A stretch of DNA of 64,000 nucleotides, taken from contig JBMOOG010000019.1 of the NCBI GenBank assembly GCA_049324535.1, positions 62,001 to 126,000 on the forward strand. Reading direction: 5' to 3'. Position numbers and translations under genes: made by a program. The notes below the pieces were generated by a model, which had not been told where the DNA came from, ran no database searches, and saw nothing but the letters and a program-made list of their open reading frames with translations. Source of the stretch: JBMOOG01 sp049324535 (GTDB lineage Bacteria > Pseudomonadota > Alphaproteobacteria > Rhodobacterales > Rhodobacteraceae). Shown piece by piece: positions 25,345 to 32,387 of the stretch (positions are counted from its first letter, which is position 1; each line of letters opens with the position of its first letter).

Positions 25345-26544
25345 TTAGCCGCCAAGCAAATCTGACAAGTCAGTATTTGACTTTTTCAGCCCAGCCGCTT
25401 CAAACCCGTCAAGTTGATCGCTCCACCATTGCATGAGCCTGCGCCGCTCTTCCAAGCGCATCCCGCGATAGTATGCGGCCCGAACCGCGTTCTTGGAAGA
25501 ATGGGCAAGCGCCTTTTCAATCGCGTCAGCCGACCACTGTTCAGACTCATTGGCGATGGTCGAGAACGTCGACCGGAAACCGTGAACCGTCGCCTTGGTG
25601 TGCATCCCCAAGCGGTAGACCAAATACAACATCCGGTTTTCAGAAATTGGCTTGCCCGGCTTGTCGCCCGGCACGATCAAGTCGCTTCCGTCCGACAAGG
25701 CGCGCAACTGTTTCAGGATGCCCAGAACCTGCTTGGACAGGGGGATAACGTGGTCAGCCCCCATCTTCATCCGTTCGCCGGGGATGCGCCACAGATCGCC
25801 GTCAATCTCGCCCCAGCGACCATAGCGGACTTCATTTGTCCGGGTCGCGGTGTGAATGACAAGCTGCAAGGCAAGGCGTGTCTGCGGTTCACAATCGGCT
25901 TTCGCCAAGGCGTTTAGGAAGGCGGGCAGTTCCCCTGCCGTAAGGGCTGCCATGTGCTTGACGCGCGGGGTTGGACGCAACGCGCCCCGCAGATCGGCGG
26001 CAGGGTCGCGCTTGCAGAAGCCGCAGGCGATACCATAGCGGAAGATCGCCCCAAGGGTCTGGTGGATGCGGGATGCAACGTCTTGCGCCCCCCGATCTTC
26101 CACGGCCCGGATGACCTTCAACAGGTCGGGTGCTTCAATGCTGGCAATGTCCATCTTGCCGATGGTCGGAAACACGTCGCGCCGGAACCGCGCGGCGATG
26201 CGCTCATGGTGCTTTTCCGACCACGCCGCCCGCTGCGCTTCAAGCCATTCGCTCGCCACCTTCTGAAAGGGGTTCTGGATGGTCAGTGCCTCGCCCTTTA
26301 AGGGTTCTCGCCCGTCGACCAAGCCGCGCTTCAACTCATCGCGCATGGCCCGCGCGGTTGCGAGGGAAACGCGGGGATATTGCCCAAGCGTTGCGGTCTG
26401 CCGCTTCCCCTCATGGCGGTAGTCGACGCGCCAAGTCTTCGTGCCAGTCGGGGCGAGGTAGAGATACAGGCCCAAGCCGTCTGCCAGTTTCTTGGGCTTG
26501 GACTCAGGCTTGGCGTTTCGGCAGGCAACATCGGTAAGCGACAC
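25345..26544 (-). CDS. int: P4-type tyrosine integrase
   Basis: A 399-residue tyrosine recombinase with an N-terminal DUF4102-like arm-binding domain (1-90), a SAM-like core-binding domain (90-185) and a catalytic domain. Visible catalytic residues are R235 (TATRTNEVR), K260, H321 and R324 (TVHGFRSTFS), H348 (LAHSS) and Y358 (RAAYYRG). Its start lies 150 bp from the tRNA-Phe 3' end, so tRNA-Phe is its target. The C-terminus TDLSDLL repeats a motif found twice in the prim-pol protein. It appears complete and active. Confidence 0.93.
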   Translation of the reverse strand: MSLTDVACRNAKPESKPKKLADGLGLYLYLAPTGTKTWRVDYRHEGKRQTATLGQYPRVSLATARAMRDELKRGLVDGREPLKGEALTIQNPFQKVASEWLEAQRAAWSEKHHERIAARFRRDVFPTIGKMDIASIEAPDLLKVIRAVEDRGAQDVASRIHQTLGAIFRYGIACGFCKRDPAADLRGALRPTPRVKHMAALTAGELPAFLNALAKADCEPQTRLALQLVIHTATRTNEVRYGRWGEIDGDLWRIPGERMKMGADHVIPLSKQVLGILKQLRALSDGSDLIVPGDKPGKPISENRMLYLVYRLGMHTKATVHGFRSTFSTIANESEQWSADAIEKALAHSSKNAVRAAYYRGMRLEERRRLMQWWSDQLDGFEAAGLKKSNTDLSDLLGG

Positions 26545-26554
26545 GGAATCCCCC

Positions 26555-26640
26555 TGACGGTATGTCCCCTAGCACCGATACCGCGATTTATACCGTCACG
26601 GGCTGGGATGTATGGGGACGCATGGAGACACACCGATACC
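26555..26640. repeat. Inverted and direct repeats ahead of the integrase gene
   Basis: TGACGGTAT (26555-26563) and ATACCGTCA (26590-26598) form a perfect 9-bp inverted repeat. CACCGATACC occurs twice in direct orientation (26573-26582 and 26631-26640). They lie between the integrase start and the tRNA and cover a TATAAA that could be its -10. They are candidate integrase arm or excisionase/repressor sites. Confidence 0.5.
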
Positions 26641-26694
26641 ACGAAGATTGATTTTGCTCAATTTTCCGGTGCGAAGATGGTCTGTGGGGGATAA

Positions 26695-26770
26695 TGGTGC
26701 CCAGAGCCGGAATCGAACCAGCGACACGCGGATTTTCAATCCGCTGCTCTACCAACTGAGCTATCTGGGC
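26695..26770 (-). tRNA. tRNA-Phe (GAA)
   Basis: A 76-nt cloverleaf with encoded CCA. The acceptor GCCCAGA pairs with TCTGGGC, the D-loop is GCTCAGTTGGTAGAGC, the anticodon loop is TTGAAAA (anticodon GAA) and the T-arm contains GGTTCGATTCC. It is intact after island integration, because the island's att core restores the 3' end. It follows yacG at the end of the infA-maf-rng-yacG unit. Confidence 0.97.
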
Positions 26771-26849
26771 CCCGTCTGGCCGGAAGCCTCCGGCCGGGTG
26801 CGGCGTTCTTAGGGCCTTGCGCGCGGGCTGTCCAGAGGCTTTTCGCGCC

Positions 26850-27026
26850 TCAGTGGCGCGGGCCGGCCTCGTCGTCGGTGACGGGCGGAACGGCGTCCTC
26901 GGCCGGTTCTCCGGGGATCGCATAGCGGCCGGTCAGCCAGCGCCCGAGGTCGATGTCCGCGCAGCGTTTCGAGCAGAACGGCCGGTATTTCGGATCCGTC
27001 GGCCGGGAGCAGACCGGGCAGGTCAT
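26850..27026 (-). CDS. yacG: DNA gyrase inhibitor / zinc-finger protein YacG
   Basis: A 58-residue zinc protein with the YacG pattern: CPVC at residues 3-6, then FCSKRCADIDLGRWL with cysteines at 18 and 22. ATG 27026 shares a base with the preceding TGA (TGATG). In E. coli the family binds GyrB and inhibits gyrase. The C-terminal acidic tail is typical. Confidence 0.9.
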   Translation of the reverse strand: MTCPVCSRPTDPKYRPFCSKRCADIDLGRWLTGRYAIPGEPAEDAVPPVTDDEAGPRH

Positions 27027-28084
27027 CACGCGCCCTCCCCGAGGATCTCGGCCAGCGGCCGGCGGTCGCGCTTGCGCTGGATCTCGACATGGCCAAGCGG
27101 CGTCCAGCCGGCGATGGTGGTCTCGGCCGCCTCGCCGCGGAAAGCCGCGCGCAACTGCTGGTCGAAGGCCGCCCGGTCGCGCTTGGGCATCGGCGCCACG
27201 TCGATCACCACCTGCCCGCCGAGCCCCCGCAGCCGAAGCTGCCGCGGCAGATCGCGCGCGGCGGCGATGTTGGCCTTGAGCCCGGCCGCCGGCGAGGTGT
27301 CGGCCCCGGTGTTCACGTCGACCGCCACCAGCGCGCGGGTGGGCTCGATCGCCATCGAGGCGCCGCCGCCCAGCGCCACCTCGGGTCGCAGCAGGCCCGC
27401 GATCATCCCCGGCAGGCCGTGATCCTCCCAGGCGCCGGGATCCTCGGCCACGGTGTCGGGCGGCGGATCGGCCCAGTCGCGCCAGGCGGCCTCATGGGGT
27501 CCGGGCGCATCGACCAGAAGTTCGGGCGCGCCGCTCGTGTCGGCCAGCACCTTCGCGGCAAGGTCGCGCAGGTCGGCGATCTCGGCGGCCACCGCCTCGT
27601 CCGCGGCCCATTCGGCCGCCGAGCGCAGGATCAGACCCGCGCCCAGAAGCTCGTCCCCCGCATCCGCCATCGCGGCCCGTCCGTCGGCTTCGAGTTGCGC
27701 GCGCCGGTCGGCGTCGCGGATCCGCCGCGACACGTTCACCCCCGGCGCGCCCGGGGTGAGGATCGCGTGACGGCCCTTGAAGAGAAGCCGGGTGGTGACC
27801 GGAACCGCCTTGCCCGGCTCGGCGGTGCCGGCGACCTGCACCAGAAGCGGCCGGCCGGGCGCGACGCCCGCGGTCTCGCGCAGAAAGCCGCTTGCGCCGC
27901 CCGGCAGGCGGACGAAGACACCGCCCTGCCCCTTGACCAGACGGTCGGCGACGGCGCGCAGGATCGCGCCCGGGGCCAGCGCGGCGGCGTCCTCGATCAG
28001 AAGATCCTCGAGCCGCCCGTCCACGATCAGCGCGGCCGCCTCGCGCCCCGCGTGTTCGCCCAGAACGATCAGCCGTCCCTTCAT
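27026..28084 (-). CDS. rng: Ribonuclease E/G family protein (short alphaproteobacterial form)
   Basis: A 352-residue protein with the RNase E/G catalytic core but no S1-rich N-terminus or degradosome tail. The key block is SMAIEPTRALVAVDVNTGAD (two metal-binding aspartates expected at D..N..D), then LRLRGLGGQVVIDVAPMPKR. It would process or degrade RNA endonucleolytically. Its ATG overlaps the Maf stop as ATGA. The short form is normal for this conserved cluster and coexists with a full RNase E elsewhere. Confidence 0.85.
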   Translation of the reverse strand: MKGRLIVLGEHAGREAAALIVDGRLEDLLIEDAAALAPGAILRAVADRLVKGQGGVFVRLPGGASGFLRETAGVAPGRPLLVQVAGTAEPGKAVPVTTRLLFKGRHAILTPGAPGVNVSRRIRDADRRAQLEADGRAAMADAGDELLGAGLILRSAAEWAADEAVAAEIADLRDLAAKVLADTSGAPELLVDAPGPHEAAWRDWADPPPDTVAEDPGAWEDHGLPGMIAGLLRPEVALGGGASMAIEPTRALVAVDVNTGADTSPAAGLKANIAAARDLPRQLRLRGLGGQVVIDVAPMPKRDRAAFDQQLRAAFRGEAAETTIAGWTPLGHVEIQRKRDRRPLAEILGEGA

Positions 28085-28680
28085 GCCCGTTCCCCCAGAA
28101 CGTCGATGCCCGCCGCGGACAGAAGCGCCGCCGTCTCGGCTACCGGCAGGCCGACAACCCCCGTGAACGACCCCTGAAGCCAGGGGATGAAGGCGCCGAA
28201 GCGGCCCTGGATGCCGTAGGCCCCGGCCTTGCCGCGCCATTCGCCCGAGGCGAGATAGGCGTTCAGCTCGCGGTCCGACAGGGGCTTGACCTTCACCACC
28301 GTCTCGACCGTGCGCTCCCACAGCCGTTCGGGCGTGCGCACGGCGACCGCGGTGATGACCCGGTGCCGCCGACCCGACAGGGCCAGCAGGAATTCGGCCG
28401 CCTCGGCGGCGTCGGCGGGCTTGCCGAGGATGCGGCGGCCAAGCGCCACCGTGGTGTCGGCGCAAAGCACCACCTCGCCCGCGCCGCAGGGAACCGCCTG
28501 CGCCTTTTCGCGTGCCATGCGGGCGCAGTAGGGACGGGGCAGCTCCCCCCGTGCCGGCGTCTCGTCGATGTCGGGGGCCCGCACCGCGGCGGGCGTCAGC
28601 CCGAGGCCCGCCAGAAGCTCCAGCCGGCGCGGGCTGGCCGATCCCAGCACCAGCCGGACAGCGGCCGTGCCGGCGCTCAC
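28081..28680 (-). CDS. maf: Maf nucleotide pyrophosphatase
   Basis: A 199-residue Maf/YhdE family protein. It shows the N-terminal LVLGSASPRRLELLAGLG motif, a central CADTTVALG and the AGAYGIQGRFGAFI segment, which form the nucleotide pocket. It hydrolyses non-canonical or methylated NTPs to the monophosphate. The GTG start overlaps the infA stop by 4 nt (GTGA). Confidence 0.93.
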   Translation of the reverse strand: MSAGTAAVRLVLGSASPRRLELLAGLGLTPAAVRAPDIDETPARGELPRPYCARMAREKAQAVPCGAGEVVLCADTTVALGRRILGKPADAAEAAEFLLALSGRRHRVITAVAVRTPERLWERTVETVVKVKPLSDRELNAYLASGEWRGKAGAYGIQGRFGAFIPWLQGSFTGVVGLPVAETAALLSAAGIDVLGERA

Positions 28681-28895
28681 TTGAAGCGGTAGTTGATGCG
28701 GCCCTTGGTCAGATCGTAGGGCGTCATCTCGACCTGCACACGGTCGCCCGCCAGAACCCGGATCCGGTTCTTGCGCATCTTGCCTGCCATCGTCGCGATC
28801 AGTTGGTGGCCATTTTCCAGCTCGACCTTGAATGTCGCGTTCGGCAGGAGTTCCTTCACGACACCGGGGAATTCGAGCAGTTCTTCCTTGGCCAT
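28677..28895 (-). CDS. infA: Translation initiation factor IF-1
   Basis: A 72-residue S1-like OB-fold protein starting MAKEELLEFPGVVKELLPNA and ending TPYDLTKGRINYRFK, almost invariant among alphaproteobacteria. It binds the 30S A site during initiation. ATG 28895 with GGAG is the conserved start; an in-frame codon two residues upstream is less likely. Confidence 0.98.
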   Translation of the reverse strand: MAKEELLEFPGVVKELLPNATFKVELENGHQLIATMAGKMRKNRIRVLAGDRVQVEMTPYDLTKGRINYRFK

Positions 28896-28981
28896 GGTCA
28901 CTCCGACTGGGTCCGCCCGTCCGTCACGGGCGCCTTTAAATGCGCCCGATGCGCGGGATTTTCAAGGGCAAAGGCGCAGGC

Positions 28982-29872
28982 TCAACCGGCGGGAGCGGCC
29001 AGGGTGCGGATCGCGGCCGCCTGCGGCACCTGTTCGGGCCAGTGCGCCAGGTTGAGAACCGTGCCATCGGCCCGCAGATCGCGCACCGCGCCGAGGTCGA
29101 CGTCGGCGATCACCCAGCCCGGCTCGCCCAGCGCGCCCTCGGCCACGATGCCCGTCGGCGGAAAGCCCCGGTCCGGCGGACCGTAGACCGAGGCGCGGCC
29201 GGTGTTCTCTTCCAGTCCGACGACCCAGGGGCTCGCGCCGACCAGGGGCGCGTGCACGGTCACGCACTGGTTTTCCAGCGCCCGAGCCATCGCGCCCACC
29301 CGAACCCGGGTGAAGCCCGCCTCCATCTCGGTGGCCGAGGGCGCAAGGATGATCTCGGCCCCCGCCTCGGCCAGCGCGCGGCCCAGAAGCGGGAATTCGC
29401 TGTCGTAGCAGATCAGCACGCCGATGCGGCCGAGCGCGGTGTCGAACAGCGTGAGCCCCTCGCCGGGGACCACGTCCATCGCCTCGCGCTCGAACCGGGT
29501 CATGACGCACTTGTCCTGATGGCCGACCGGTCCCTGCGGCGAAAACAGCGTCGCGCGGTTGACCGGCCGGCCGCCCCGACCGGCATAGACCGGGCCCGAG
29601 CCCGACAGGATGTGCAGGCCATGCGCCCGCGCCAGGCGGTCGAGCACGGCGTCATAGGCCGGGCGGCCCTCGGCGGCGGCGCGCAGGCAGCCCTCCTGAT
29701 CGCCCTCGGCGAGGTGTGCGGGGCCCGCGGCTTCCATGGCCGCGTATTCGGGAAAGACCAGGAGGTCTGCCCCCTGCCCGGCCGCCTCGGCCACCCAGGC
29801 CGACAGCTTGGCCTCGATGTCCGCGAAGCGGGCAAACCGTTCGATCGGATAGGCGGCCGCGGCGATGCGCAT
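28982..29872 (-). CDS. Carbon-nitrogen hydrolase (nitrilase superfamily)
   Basis: A 296-residue amidohydrolase with the Glu-Lys-Cys triad: glutamate in LLVFPEYAAME (about E42), lysine in GHQDKCVMTRFE and cysteine in LICYDSEFP. Members hydrolyse amides or nitriles; the substrate is unknown. It is the last of three linked genes (SnoaL-like, GNAT, hydrolase). Its ATG follows the GNAT stop directly. The trio is inserted between the LMW phosphatase and infA of the conserved housekeeping cluster. Confidence 0.9.
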   Translation of the reverse strand: MRIAAAAYPIERFARFADIEAKLSAWVAEAAGQGADLLVFPEYAAMEAAGPAHLAEGDQEGCLRAAAEGRPAYDAVLDRLARAHGLHILSGSGPVYAGRGGRPVNRATLFSPQGPVGHQDKCVMTRFEREAMDVVPGEGLTLFDTALGRIGVLICYDSEFPLLGRALAEAGAEIILAPSATEMEAGFTRVRVGAMARALENQCVTVHAPLVGASPWVVGLEENTGRASVYGPPDRGFPPTGIVAEGALGEPGWVIADVDLGAVRDLRADGTVLNLAHWPEQVPQAAAIRTLAAPAG

Positions 29873-30460
29873 TCAGAGCTCCCGGATCCAGAACTGCATG
29901 GGTTTGGCGGTCTCGTGGTCCGCGTCCACGTCGCGCCAGGAGAATTCCGCCGTGACCCCCGGCAGCGGCGCATAGCCGCGCTTGCGCCAGAAGTCGTCGA
30001 GCGGGCGGTAGTCCGCGGGCCGCGCCGGATGGTCGTCGGGCCGGATCACCGCACAGAACGCCGACCAGCGGCGGCCCAGCCTGCGGGCATGGGCCTCGCG
30101 CAGGTCGAAGAAGGCATGGCCGACGCCCTGCCCGCGATACTGCGGCAAGAGCACCGATTCCGCGCAGTAGAACACCTGGTCCAGCGCATAGCCGGCCGCG
30201 GTCAGCGGCGCGCCAAGCTCGGCGGCGTGATCCTCCATCGGCGTGCCGGTCGCCGCGCCGACCAGCCGGCCGCCGTCGAAGGCACCGACGAGGTTCGCGT
30301 CGGCGCTGTCGATGTAGGTGCGCAGGTAGCGGCGTTCATAATAGAGGTCGCCATCGTAGAGATAGGGCCAGTCGCGGAAGACCGCGATGCGCAGCTGCGC
30401 CACGGCATCGAGCGCGGCCTCGAGTTCGGCGCCGTGCAGGGGACGGACGTCGGGCTTCAT
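29873..30460 (-). CDS. GNAT family N-acetyltransferase
   Basis: A 195-residue acetyltransferase. The acetyl-CoA pyrophosphate loop is visible as SVLLPQYRGQGVGHAFFDLRE (Q/RxxGxG/A). Its N-terminal region (RDWPYLYDGDLYYERRYL) is typical of a GNAT subgroup often linked to nitrilase-like genes. The start overlaps the SnoaL-like stop (ATGA) and the stop abuts the hydrolase start. The acceptor molecule is unknown. Confidence 0.85.
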   Translation of the reverse strand: MKPDVRPLHGAELEAALDAVAQLRIAVFRDWPYLYDGDLYYERRYLRTYIDSADANLVGAFDGGRLVGAATGTPMEDHAAELGAPLTAAGYALDQVFYCAESVLLPQYRGQGVGHAFFDLREAHARRLGRRWSAFCAVIRPDDHPARPADYRPLDDFWRKRGYAPLPGVTAEFSWRDVDADHETAKPMQFWIREL

Positions 30461-30879
30461 CGCGGATCCCCGTCCGAGACCTGCCGGATCCAGTCGGACA
30501 GGTTGTAATAGGTGGTGATGCGCGCGATCCGGCCCGCGCGCAGGCTGAAGAAGGCGCCCGCCGGCAGGACGTAGCGCTGGCCGCGGGCCTCGGGCAGGCC
30601 GGGGTCGGTGCGCAGGTATTCCCCGTGCACGGTGAATTCCGCCGCGGCCCGGGTGCCGTCCGGGGTGGCGAAGACCACCAGATCCTCAAGCCGCTCGCGG
30701 TAGCTCACCCCCATGTGGGCGCAGAAGTCGGCGAAGGCCGCGCGGCCGCGCCGGACCGGCCCCTCGTTCACGTGATGTTCGAGGTCCTCGGTCACGAGGT
30801 CGAGCATGCCGGCCGGGTCGCCCGCGTTGAAGGCGTCATAGTAGGCGCGGATGAGGGCTATGGTGGCGGTCCCGGTCAT
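30457..30879 (-). CDS. SnoaL/ketosteroid-isomerase-related protein
   Basis: A 140-residue NTF2-like fold protein (IRAYYDAFNAGDPAGMLDLV start, then HHVNEGPVRRGRAAFADF). The cavity-forming fold is used for isomerases, cyclases or ligand binding; specificity cannot be read. It is linked by ATGA overlaps both upstream (LMW phosphatase) and downstream (GNAT), so it is part of the same transcript. Confidence 0.8.
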   Translation of the reverse strand: MTGTATIALIRAYYDAFNAGDPAGMLDLVTEDLEHHVNEGPVRRGRAAFADFCAHMGVSYRERLEDLVVFATPDGTRAAAEFTVHGEYLRTDPGLPEARGQRYVLPAGAFFSLRAGRIARITTYYNLSDWIRQVSDGDPR

Positions 30880-31343
30880 GCGGCGTCGGTCTCCTCGGTC
30901 GGCGGACCGAACCGGGCGATCAGGCGGTCCCGGATCTGGTCGCGGGTCTGTCGGTAGGACGCCAGCCGCGCCTCGCGCCCGTCGCCCGCCACCGTCGGGT
31001 CGATGATCGGCCAGTATTCCACCTCGGTGTGGAAATAGCGCGTCAGCTCGTGCGCCCGGCGCAGGCTTGCGGGCGAGAGCGCCACGATGAGGTCGAAGCC
31101 CGACAGGTCATCCCCCCATTCCTGCATCTCGTCGAAGCTGCGCGACCGGTGCCGAGCCAGCTCGATCCCCAGTTCCGCGCAGACCGCGACGGCAAAGCCG
31201 TCGATCTCGAGGTCGCTCTTGACGCCGGCCGACTGCACATAGGTGTCGCGGCCGTAGAACTTCTTCATCAGGCCCTCGGCCATGGGCGAGCGTACGGCGT
31301 TGTGGTCGCAGCAGAAGAGCACCGACTGGGGAAGCGCGCCCAA
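30876..31343 (-). CDS. Low-molecular-weight phosphatase family protein
   Basis: A 155-residue protein with the CX5R phosphatase loop near the N-terminus (FCCDHNAVRSPMAEG) and a distal IDPTVAGDGRE carrying the general-acid aspartate. It is the arsenate-reductase/LMW-PTP-like member always found beside UPF0262 in alphaproteobacteria. The substrate is unknown. Its start is 3 bp after the UPF0262 stop. Confidence 0.9.
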   Translation of the reverse strand: MGALPQSVLFCCDHNAVRSPMAEGLMKKFYGRDTYVQSAGVKSDLEIDGFAVAVCAELGIELARHRSRSFDEMQEWGDDLSGFDLIVALSPASLRRAHELTRYFHTEVEYWPIIDPTVAGDGREARLASYRQTRDQIRDRLIARFGPPTEETDAA

Positions 31344-31346
31344 GGA

Positions 31347-31823
31347 TCAGCCCCAGTGCAGGACGCAGATCAGCGTGAAGAGCCGCCGCGCCGTGTCGAG
31401 GTCGAGCTCGGCCTTGCCGTCGAGGCGCTCCTGCAGCACGCGGGCGCCCTCGTTGTGGATGCCGCGCCGCGCCATGTCGATGGCCTCGATCTTGCTGGGC
31501 GGCAGGCGCTTGACCGCCTCGAAGTAGCTCTCGCAGATCTGGTAGTAGTCCTTCACCACCTGCCGGAACGGGCCGAGCGACAGATGAAAGGCGCCCACCG
31601 GCTCGCCCGCCTCGGAGGCGAGGCCGAAGACCAGCCGCCCGTCGCGTACGCTCAGATGCAGCCGGTACGGCCCCTCCGGCACCACCCGGCCATCGCGGGC
31701 CGGCAGGGCAAAGCGGTTGTCCTCGAGCAGATCGAAGATCGCGACCTTGCGCTCCTGCTCGATTTCGGGCGTGGGCGGCGCAAGGCCGCTGTCGTCGATG
31801 TCGATGGCACAGATGCGGGACAT
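31347..31823 (-). CDS. UPF0262 family protein
   Basis: A 158-residue protein of the uncharacterised family UPF0262 (start MSRICAIDIDDSGLAPPTPE, with KDYYQICESYFEAVK and IDMARRGIHNEGARVLQERL). Length and position match the family, which is normally next to hisD and an LMW phosphatase. ATG 31823 has GGAAGGGC. The long open frame further upstream is not coding. The function is unknown. Confidence 0.9.
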   Translation of the reverse strand: MSRICAIDIDDSGLAPPTPEIEQERKVAIFDLLEDNRFALPARDGRVVPEGPYRLHLSVRDGRLVFGLASEAGEPVGAFHLSLGPFRQVVKDYYQICESYFEAVKRLPPSKIEAIDMARRGIHNEGARVLQERLDGKAELDLDTARRLFTLICVLHWG

Positions 31824-31991
31824 GCAAAGCCCTTCCGGATGCCGCCCGGTCATGCCAGAGGCGCGGACGCCGCGCAAGCGGTCCGCGGGACCATGGCCGC
31901 CGTTGCGCGGGCGCAAGGGCCGCGCTAGCCTGCCCGGCGTCCTCCTGACGGACCGGACCCCGTCGGGGCCACTCATCCTTGCGAGACGCCG

Positions 31992-32387
31992 ATGCCGATG
32001 GATCCCGCCCTCGTGCCTGTCCTCCTTCTGGTCGCGGCCTTCGCGATCCAGACCGCCGTTCTGGGTCTGCTGGTGTCGCTGCGCCGCCGGGCGATCGGCG
32101 CCAGTCTCGGCGACGGCGACGACCCGGTGTTGCTGCGGCGCATCCGGGCGCATGGCAATCTGGTGGAATACGCGCCGCTGGCGGTGCTTCTGACCTGGGG
32201 GCTCGCGACCGTCGGCCTGCCGCCGGCGGCGGTCTGGACCGCGGCCCTGCTGCTGCTTCTGGCGCGGCTCATCCACGCGGCCGGCATGCTCCGGGCCGGG
32301 GGTCCGGCCCTGCGCGCGCTGGCGATGGTGATCCAGCACGGCACCTTCCTCGTCGCGGCCGGGCTGATCCTCGCCCGGCTCGCCTAG
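31992..32387 (+). CDS. MAPEG family membrane protein
   Basis: A 131-residue protein with four hydrophobic segments and the MAPEG signature RRIRAHGNLVEYAPLAVLL (about 48-66). MAPEG proteins include glutathione transferase-like and eicosanoid enzymes; bacterial members are poorly known. It lies on the opposite strand within the hisD-UPF0262 interval and overlaps the hisD 3' end by 4 bp, so it is an insertion relative to the conserved order. Confidence 0.85.
   Translation: MPMDPALVPVLLLVAAFAIQTAVLGLLVSLRRRAIGASLGDGDDPVLLRRIRAHGNLVEYAPLAVLLTWGLATVGLPPAAVWTAALLLLLARLIHAAGMLRAGGPALRALAMVIQHGTFLVAAGLILARLA

Larger units (their letters stand above)
15181..26709. mobile_element. Integrative genomic island in tRNA-Phe carrying defence genes
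   Basis: The right end is defined by a tyrosine integrase (25345-26544) reading away from the tRNA-Phe 3' end, the classic P4-like arrangement. Next come a prim-pol/helicase and a small YozE-like protein. The cargo is CBASS, type III R-M, a serine recombinase and a YjzC-like protein. The composition is lower in GC and more mixed than the flanks. No capsid, portal or conjugation genes are present, so it resembles a satellite-like or mobilisable element. The left edge is approximate. Confidence 0.8.
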
